Assembly: GCA_031260775.1 (NCBI GenBank)
Contig: JAISKW010000089.1
Coordinates: 1 to 5,747, forward strand
Length of the DNA stretch: 5,747 nt
Reading direction: 5' to 3'
From: Christensenellaceae bacterium
GTDB lineage: Bacteria > Bacillota > Clostridia > Christensenellales > DTU072
The notes below the pieces were generated by a model that ran no database searches, was not told where the DNA came from, and worked only from the letters and a program-made list of their open reading frames with translations. Position 1 is the first letter of the stretch, and each line of letters starts with the position of its first letter. This document shows positions 1-5,120 of the stretch, piece after piece. The translations under genes and the position numbers were made by a program.

Positions 1-876
1 GTCAATTCTTTCTCGCGCCAATCTGAACTCCGCGAGGACGGCTTCTACTTGAACGGTAAAAAAACGTTTTTGAAAGGGATTATTTACACGGCGTTTTACG
101 CTACGGGCGGCTTTACCGCGCCGACCGACGACTATTTGAAAAAGGACGTAGCCGAAATCGTTCGTCAAGGCTTTAATGCCGTGTACGTAAAAGGCGTTAC
201 CGTTTCCGATAAATTCAAGGACTACTGTGACCGTTTGGGCTTGCTGATTATCGAGGAGCTGCCGTCACGGTTTTATAATTTTGAAACCGACAGTGCGCAA
301 ACTGCGTTTATTGAGGAGTATACGGCAATTGTAAATTCCGAGTCCGAGCATCCGTCCGTCGTGTTACGGGTACCCTTACCCGACTATATCGGAGGATACG
401 ACTACCTCCGTCGTGTATTTGTGGACATAAAAGCTCTTGACCCCTCTCGCCCGGCTCTTGCTGTTTCGGGCGCGGTATACGGAGGCGACGGCTTGGGGGT
501 ATATGTGAATTCCTTAACCGAGCAAGGAATTTTGCGTGCGGTTATAGGTAACGAAAATCTGCCCGAGGGGTTCGAAAAGGCGCAGAAATTCGCAAAGCAA
601 AATCCGCAGTTACTCCCCCCCGATGCGGTTGCGGCGATGCCGAAGTTCGTAGCTTGCTTCGAGCCGTTCGATGGTTTAACGCACGAAAACGCATATATCC
701 TATTGAAAAAATACGAGGCTGCCGTGCAGTTTTTTAAGGACTTGAATTGCTTCGGTTGCTTTGCCTCGCAGTTTTCGGACAATTACGAAAACGTCGGCTT
801 GTATTCGCTTAAGCGTTTACCGCGGCTTGTGGTTGACCACAGAAAGCTTTTGAAAAAAATTAACGGAGCGATTTGA
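1..876 (+). CDS. Glycoside hydrolase family 2-like protein, C-terminal part (5' end outside window), probably catalytically degenerate
   Basis: The frame is open from base 1, so the TTG at 49 is unlikely to be the start and at least 291 residues are C-terminal to an unseen N-terminus. Visible residues 15-26 (FYLNGKKTFLKG, preceded by an F..R pair) match the strand that opens the GH2 TIM barrel. Residues 43-63 and 74-88 (FNAVYV, DYCDRLGLLIIEELP) match the next conserved helix and strand, and HPSVVL at 117-122 matches the strand ending in W-S-L-G-N-E. The C-terminal GLYSLKRLPRLVVDHRKLL resembles the last barrel helix. The sugar-binding and immunoglobulin-like GH2 domains would lie upstream. The Asn-Glu of the acid/base motif is Pro-Asp here, the N-x-H after LKG is absent, and so is the R-x-S-H-Y-P stretch. 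Glu221 (in CFEPFDG) may sit at the nucleophile position. Family membership is fairly secure. Loss of activity is inference, and a divergent substrate class is the alternative. No signal peptide can be judged because the N-terminus is missing. Confidence 0.75.
   Translation, partial: VNSFSRQSELREDGFYLNGKKTFLKGIIYTAFYATGGFTAPTDDYLKKDVAEIVRQGFNAVYVKGVTVSDKFKDYCDRLGLLIIEELPSRFYNFETDSAQTAFIEEYTAIVNSESEHPSVVLRVPLPDYIGGYDYLRRVFVDIKALDPSRPALAVSGAVYGGDGLGVYVNSLTEQGILRAVIGNENLPEGFEKAQKFAKQNPQLLPPDAVAAMPKFVACFEPFDGLTHENAYILLKKYEAAVQFFKDLNCFGCFASQFSDNYENVGLYSLKRLPRLVVDHRKLLKKINGAI
865..868 (+). promoter_or_regulatory. Ribosome binding site GGAG that fixes the start of the rRNA methyltransferase
   Basis: GGAG lies inside the last codons of the GH2-like gene, with 10 bases between it and the ATG at 879. 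The in-frame TTG at 873 would leave only 4 bases, which is too close, so ATG 879 is the better start. Because the site sits within the upstream gene, translation of the two genes may be coupled. Confidence 0.65.
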
Positions 877-878
877 TA

Positions 879-2237
879 ATGAAGCAAGACGATATATTTA
901 TATTGGATATTAGTGACATAGGTTGCTACGGCGAAGGTATCGGTCACTACCAAGAAGACGGCTACGTTTACACCGTTTTCGTGCCGTTCACGCTGAAAGG
1001 CGAAACGGTTAAGGTAAAGGTTGAGTTCGTTAACCGTAAAAAGGGTTTGGTTTTTGCAAAGTTTATCGGAATTTCCAACGCCTCCGTACATAGAATTACC
1101 CCGGAGTGCCCGTACTACAAAAAGTGCGGAAACTGTAATTTTCAACACGTTGCATACCCCGAAGAGCTTAATATTAAAAAAGGAATCCTTACACAAACCC
1201 TTACAAAGAGCGGAATGCACGGCGTAAATATTGACGATATAGTGCCCTCAAATGTGTTCAAAGGTTGCCGAAACAAGCTGATATTGCATTTCGGAATTGT
1301 AAAAGGACAAATCGCGTTAGGCTTTTATGCCTCAAAATCGCACGATTTAGTTCCCATTGAAAACTGCATTATTAACGGCGATTGGTCGGGTAAACTCATC
1401 AAAATTTTAACCGATTATGCGAACGCAATCCGTCTGACAGTATATAACGAGGAAACTGAAACGGGGTTACTGCGCTCCGTTGTAATCCGCAATATCGACG
1501 GGTTTATATCCTTGACGGTCGTCGTTAACGGCATAAAACTGCCGCAAAGTGATAAATTAGAAAAAGCAATCCGCGCCGAGTTTCCGCGCTTTGCGCTGTT
1601 TTTCTCACCGAATAAGCGCAAAACGAACGTCGTTTTAGAGAACTTTGTAAAGGTTATAGGCGGCACGGACGAGGAAGTTTCCATAGATAAATTGCCCCCG
1701 GCGCGGGTGAGTCCGTTGTCGTTTTTGCAAGTCAACGACGATATCAGACGCAAATTATACGATTTTGCAATAGAAAAAACGAAGGGCAGCCGCAACGTTT
1801 TGGACGCTTATGCCGGGCGCGGAATGCTCGGTTTGCATCTTTTGCAAAAATATTCCGAGGCAAATATCACGAACGTCGAAATTATCGAGGACGCCGTCAG
1901 AGAGGGGCTTGCCGCGGCTTCTAAGTTGAATTTAGAGGAGCGTGTACGTTTTTTTGCCGGCGACAGCACAAAGATTTTGGGCGAGGTATTAGAGCTTGTT
2001 AAGCCCGAAACGGTTATTCTTGACCCTCCCGAGGGGGGCATTTCACGCGCGGAAATCGAAACCCTTAACCGCGATACAAGGATAAAAAAGATTATCTATA
2101 TATCGTGTAACCCGGCAACCTTAGGCGCGAACGCCGCCGGTTTAGCGGCATTTGAACCGGTTTCCGTAACGCCGTTCGATATGTTCCCCCGCACCTTTCA
2201 TTTAGAAACGGTTATGGTGTTAGTCAGGGCGCATTAG
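879..2237 (+). CDS. rlmD: 23S rRNA (uracil-C5)-methyltransferase, RlmD/RumA (TrmA superfamily)
   Basis: A 452-residue enzyme of normal family length, predicted to transfer a methyl group from S-adenosylmethionine to C5 of a uridine in 23S rRNA (U1939-type; in Gram-positive bacteria one enzyme may also serve U747). Residues 1-65 look like the TRAM RNA-binding domain. Cys77, Cys83, Cys86 (C-x5-C-x2-C) and Cys163 fit the four [4Fe-4S] ligands. FLQVN at 282-286 precedes the class-I methyltransferase fold. NVLDAYAGRGMLGL at 306-319 is the SAM-binding motif I and LDPPEGG at 381-387 is motif IV. SCNP at 409-412 carries the catalytic nucleophile Cys410, and DMFPRTFHLE at 434-443 ends in the general-base Glu443. 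Two family positions differ: Glu replaces the usual Arg after DPP, and the R-D following SCNPxT is missing. The start is ATG 879 with GGAG upstream, 2 bases after the previous stop. The protein is cytosolic. The family call is firm; the exact target uridine is inferred. Confidence 0.93.
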   Translation: MKQDDIFILDISDIGCYGEGIGHYQEDGYVYTVFVPFTLKGETVKVKVEFVNRKKGLVFAKFIGISNASVHRITPECPYYKKCGNCNFQHVAYPEELNIKKGILTQTLTKSGMHGVNIDDIVPSNVFKGCRNKLILHFGIVKGQIALGFYASKSHDLVPIENCIINGDWSGKLIKILTDYANAIRLTVYNEETETGLLRSVVIRNIDGFISLTVVVNGIKLPQSDKLEKAIRAEFPRFALFFSPNKRKTNVVLENFVKVIGGTDEEVSIDKLPPARVSPLSFLQVNDDIRRKLYDFAIEKTKGSRNVLDAYAGRGMLGLHLLQKYSEANITNVEIIEDAVREGLAAASKLNLEERVRFFAGDSTKILGEVLELVKPETVILDPPEGGISRAEIETLNRDTRIKKIIYISCNPATLGANAAGLAAFEPVSVTPFDMFPRTFHLETVMVLVRAH

Positions 2238-2240
2238 TAT

Positions 2241-2246
2241 TATAAT
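2241..2246 (+). promoter_or_regulatory. Candidate -10 element TATAAT for a leaderless MATE transcript
   Basis: A perfect TATAAT sits in the 15-base gap between the methyltransferase stop and the MATE ATG, with 6 bases between its end and the ATG. Transcription would then begin at or next to the A of the start codon. No Shine-Dalgarno-like purine run lies in the normal window before the ATG, which fits a leaderless message. No good -35 hexamer is visible at 16-18 bases spacing (TGTTAG at 17) and there is no TGn extension, so the promoter call is tentative. The gap is AT-rich, so a chance match is possible. Confidence 0.35.
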
Positions 2247-2252
2247 AATTGT

Positions 2253-3665
2253 ATGGCGGCAAACGACAAGGTTGAATTACTTGCAAACGGCGAAGTAAAG
2301 CGGCTTGTAATACGGCTCTCAATCCCCACAATAATAATTATGCTCGTATCCGCGCTGTACAATGCCGCGGATACTTTTTTTGTGTCGCGGCTCGGCACCG
2401 AGCAGACTGCGGCTGTCGGTATAGCATTTTCGTATATGGCTATTGTGCAGGCGTTGGGTTTTTTCTTCGGGCACGGCAGCGGCAACTTCATTTCGCGCGC
2501 GATGGGCGCGGGCAAAAAGGAGGAGGCGGAGAATATGGCAGTTACCGCGCTCGTTCTTGCATTTTCAACGGGCGTCGTTTTAATGGTTATCGGGCTTACA
2601 TTTAAGTCGCAACTTGCGCGGCTTTTCGGCGCGACGGATACCATTCTGCCTTACGCCGTGCAATATTTGCAATACGTTTTTATCGGTACACCGTTTATTT
2701 TGTCGTCTTTTACCCTAAATAATCAGCTGCGCTTTCAAGGACAAGCCGGCTCGGCAATGGTGGGTATGCTCTCCGGCGCGCTACTAAACATCGGACTTGA
2801 CCCCTTATTCATTTACGTTTTCAATATGGGCATAACCGGAGCAAGTGTCGCAACGATGATCAGTCAAATTGTCGGGTTTGCCGCGCTTGTTACAATTAGT
2901 TTTAGGAAAGGCACTATTAAATACAATTTCCGAAACGTTTTGTTCAAGAAATTCTATTTTTTGAATATTGCAAAAGGCGGTTTGCCTTCGCTGATACGGC
3001 AGTCGATTGCCTCGGTTGCGGTGATTTGCTTAAACCACGAAGCGGGGCTGTTCGGCGACAGCGCGATTGCGGCATTCACCGTATCGAACCGTATTTTGAT
3101 GCTTGTTGTCAGCGCGGTTTTGGGGTTAGGACAGGGCTTTCAGCCGGTCTGCGGATTCAATTACGGGGCAAAAAAATACGCAAGGGTTAAGCAAGCATTC
3201 TTTTTCGCGCTCATACTGTCGGTCGGCGTGCTTACGGTTCTTGCCGCAATTATGGCGGTTTTCGCGCCGCAAATTGTCGGTTTGTTCACCGAAAACGATA
3301 CGGAGGTTATCCGAATCGGCGCAATGGCACTGCGCTTTCAGTGCATAACTCTGCCGTTATCGGGGCTAATTGTGCTTGTTAATATGCTTCTGCAGACAAT
3401 CGGACGGACTTTAGGTGCATCACTTCTTGCTTTGTCGCGGCAAGGGATATTCCTAATCCCGCTTATCTATATATTTTCGCGCACGGTCGGTCTTGAAGGA
3501 CTTATATATGCCGTTCCCGTCGCCGACGCATTTGCTTTTGCACTCGCGCTGTTCTTAGGAATTAAAGAAATCGCACGTATTACCGCACTCGGTAAAGCCG
3601 TTCCCGTCGCGGAAAATGAGAATATTGACGTTCCGCCGCCGCCGGTAATTTACAGCGAGGATTAA
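2253..3665 (+). CDS. MATE family efflux transporter, MepA-like
   Basis: A 470-residue integral membrane protein of the multidrug and toxic compound extrusion family, which exports cationic drugs or metabolites in exchange for Na+ or H+. It shows the expected twelve hydrophobic segments in two homologous halves, roughly residues 20-216 and 236-436. The half-opening sequence LANGEVKRLVIRLSIPTII at 10-28 is typical of MATE N-termini and supports this start. GLDPLFIYVFNMGITGASVA at 181-200 and GQGFQPVCGFNYGAKKYARV at 293-312 are family signatures. LGTEQTAAVGIAFSYM and GHGSGNFISRAMGAG favour the MepA-like branch over the NorM branch. The C-terminal tail after 445 is hydrophilic, with a PPPP stretch and an acidic end. 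The gene follows the methyltransferase by 15 bases and lacks a Shine-Dalgarno sequence. It ends tail-to-tail, overlapping a second MATE gene. The substrate cannot be predicted from sequence. Confidence 0.92.
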   Translation: MAANDKVELLANGEVKRLVIRLSIPTIIIMLVSALYNAADTFFVSRLGTEQTAAVGIAFSYMAIVQALGFFFGHGSGNFISRAMGAGKKEEAENMAVTALVLAFSTGVVLMVIGLTFKSQLARLFGATDTILPYAVQYLQYVFIGTPFILSSFTLNNQLRFQGQAGSAMVGMLSGALLNIGLDPLFIYVFNMGITGASVATMISQIVGFAALVTISFRKGTIKYNFRNVLFKKFYFLNIAKGGLPSLIRQSIASVAVICLNHEAGLFGDSAIAAFTVSNRILMLVVSAVLGLGQGFQPVCGFNYGAKKYARVKQAFFFALILSVGVLTVLAAIMAVFAPQIVGLFTENDTEVIRIGAMALRFQCITLPLSGLIVLVNMLLQTIGRTLGASLLALSRQGIFLIPLIYIFSRTVGLEGLIYAVPVADAFAFALALFLGIKEIARITALGKAVPVAENENIDVPPPPVIYSED

Positions 3666-5011
3666 GCCGTAACCGCCGCCGTTTCGTAGAACTTTTTCAT
3701 TGAGACCGTGTACGCTATTGCAAGATAGACCGTCGCGCCCGTCCATGTGAGTACGGAGGCAAAGCAAATACCCATATATCCCCAATATTTCATAGCAAGG
3801 ATTGATACGACCATACGGACGGCGAACTCCACGCCGCCGCCGATTAAAACGAGCAAGCTTTTGCCGACTCCCTGCAAGGCGTTACGGTAAATGCCGAGAA
3901 GTCCCAAAACGAAATACATCGAGCCGTTAATGCAAAGATATTGAAAGGCTAAGTCATAAATTTCCTGCCGTCCCGCGCCGATGAACAGTTGCACGAGCGG
4001 CTTTGAAAGCGAAATTACAAGCGCGCCGCATATCAGTGAGCCGATAACCGCAAGCAAAAACCCGGCTTTTATACCTTGCTTGATGCGGGTGTAGTCCTTC
4101 GCGCCGTAGTTTTGACCGACATATACCGCTAACGCAACGCCGGTTGCTAACATAAATTGGCACGCAACGCCGTCAATCTTGCTCGCCGCCGTAAACGATA
4201 CGACATAGGTCGTGCCGAGCTTGTTCAGGGCGGCTTGTACGAAGATTAACCCGACCGACACGAGCGAAAATTGGAACGCCATAGGGATTCCTAAATAAAC
4301 CTCTTTAAGGAGTATTTTGAAATCGGGCTTGAAATCCGACAGGCGCACACGGAGTACGGGGTATTTAACAAAGGTGTAAACGGCTGACAAAATGACCGAT
4401 ACGAGCTGCGAAATAATGGTTGCATAGGCCGCGCCCTCAACGCCGGAGTGAAAAACCAAAATAAACAAATAGTCCAACCCGATATTCAAAACCGAGGCGA
4501 TTATTAAGAAGTAAAGAGGGGTACGGCTGTCGCCTATTGAGCGCAAAAGGTTTGAAAAGAAGTTAAAAAACATCGCCGCGCCCAAGCCGCCGTAAATTAC
4601 AATGACATACGCATAAGCGTGAGGGAAGATATCGTCGCCCGTCTGAATGAGGCGAAGGAGCGGTTTTGCCGTAAAAACGGCGATAAGGGTTAGGATAACC
4701 GTGAATACTATTACGAGGTAAAAGCCTTGCGCCGTCGCTTTCTTAACTCCTTCTGCGTCATTTGCTCCGAATTTTTGCGCAATAAGTACGGAAAATCCGC
4801 ACGTCAAGCCGAACGTGAAACCGACAAGCAGAAACACTACCGCGTTCGATGCGCCTAAACCGCCGAGAGCGACCTCGCCGAGAGTGCGCCCGACTATTAC
4901 CGCGTCAACCATTCCGTAAAGTTGTTGGAAGATGTTTCCGATGAGAATCGGCAACATAAACAAGAAAATTGTCTTCAAAGGTTTCCCTTCGGTTAATCGT
5001 TTACTGTCCAC
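3662..5011 (-). CDS. MATE family efflux transporter, YoeA-like
   Basis: A 449-residue membrane exporter of the MATE family, from a different subfamily than its convergent neighbour. RLTEGKPLKTIFLFMLPIL near the start, GNIFQQLYGMVDAVIVGRTL at about 25-44, GDSRTPLYF at 160-168, VLNIGLDYLFILVF at 174-187, YVGQNYGAKDYTRIKQG at 297-313 and NALQGVGKS at 377-385 are hallmark stretches. Twelve membrane segments can be traced. The frame extends upstream to a TTG at 5044, but that codon lies only 4 bases past the predicted -10 box, at about the expected transcription start. The GTG at 5011 also gives the short N-terminus usual for this family, so GTG is preferred. Neither start has a good Shine-Dalgarno sequence: a GAGGG is about 17 bases before the GTG, and only a GGG is nearer. 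The gene is probably transcribed from its own promoter at 5049-5077, under a possible operator. It could export drugs, peptides or metabolites. Confidence 0.9.
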   Translation of the reverse strand: MDSKRLTEGKPLKTIFLFMLPILIGNIFQQLYGMVDAVIVGRTLGEVALGGLGASNAVVFLLVGFTFGLTCGFSVLIAQKFGANDAEGVKKATAQGFYLVIVFTVILTLIAVFTAKPLLRLIQTGDDIFPHAYAYVIVIYGGLGAAMFFNFFSNLLRSIGDSRTPLYFLIIASVLNIGLDYLFILVFHSGVEGAAYATIISQLVSVILSAVYTFVKYPVLRVRLSDFKPDFKILLKEVYLGIPMAFQFSLVSVGLIFVQAALNKLGTTYVVSFTAASKIDGVACQFMLATGVALAVYVGQNYGAKDYTRIKQGIKAGFLLAVIGSLICGALVISLSKPLVQLFIGAGRQEIYDLAFQYLCINGSMYFVLGLLGIYRNALQGVGKSLLVLIGGGVEFAVRMVVSILAMKYWGYMGICFASVLTWTGATVYLAIAYTVSMKKFYETAAVTA

Positions 5012-5043
5012 AAAATGCCCGCGTAATACCCTCGTTTGAGCCA

Positions 5044-5075
5044 AACATATATTACACCCACTGACGATATATGTT
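5044..5075. repeat. Perfect 9-bp inverted repeat over the MATE promoter, operator-like
   Basis: AACATATAT at 5044-5052 is the exact reverse complement of ATATATGTT at 5067-5075, with a 14-base spacer, so the arm centres are 23 bp apart, about two helical turns. The arms overlap both the -35 and the -10 hexamers of the leftward promoter. This is the geometry expected for a dimeric repressor site of the TetR, MarR or LacI kind. The arms are AT-only except for one C/G pair and no T-run follows, so a terminator is unlikely. No regulator gene is present in the window. Confidence 0.5.
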
Positions 5076-5077
5076 AA
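5049..5077 (-). promoter_or_regulatory. Sigma-70-type promoter of the leftward MATE gene
   Basis: Read on the minus strand, TTAACA (5077-5072, five of six matches to TTGACA) is followed by a 17-base spacer and TAATAT (5054-5049, four of six matches to TATAAT). The predicted transcription start falls near 5042. This leaves a leader of about 30 bases before the preferred GTG start at 5011. The ideal spacing, and its position between two same-strand genes, support it. Confidence 0.55.
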
Positions 5078-5120
5078 GTAACCGCTGATTAATTAATTTC
5101 AAATAAAACGGAGAGGAAAC

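Noticed and set aside
49..51. TTG as the true start of the GH2-like gene
   Set aside because: The frame is open back to base 1, and the residues before it (F..R then DGFY) match the conserved entry to the GH2 barrel, so the gene begins outside the window.
615..621. Run of seven C as a phase-variation tract
   Set aside because: Seven is short for slippage control, the frame is intact across it, and there is no regulatory context.
873..875. TTG at 873 as start of the methyltransferase
   Set aside because: It leaves only 4 bases after the GGAG site, whereas ATG 879 has workable spacing and gives a typical N-terminus.
402..1220. Minus-strand open frames of 126 and 145 codons opposite the GH2-like and methyltransferase genes
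   Set aside because: They show no family resemblance and lie opposite well-supported coding sequence.
3620..3720. Bidirectional terminator at the junction of the two MATE genes
   Set aside because: GC-rich CCGCCG stretches lie on both sides, but they do not form long complementary arms and no T-run follows on either strand.
5042..5044. TTG at 5044 as the start of the leftward MATE gene
   Set aside because: It coincides with the predicted transcription start and lies 4 bases past the -10 box; the GTG at 5011 gives a family-typical N-terminus. It stays possible if the promoter call is wrong.
5088..5097. Palindrome ATTAATTAAT between the Glu/Pro gene and the MATE promoter as a terminator
   Set aside because: It is a short AT-only palindrome with no loop and no stable stem; it might be a protein site but there is no supporting evidence.
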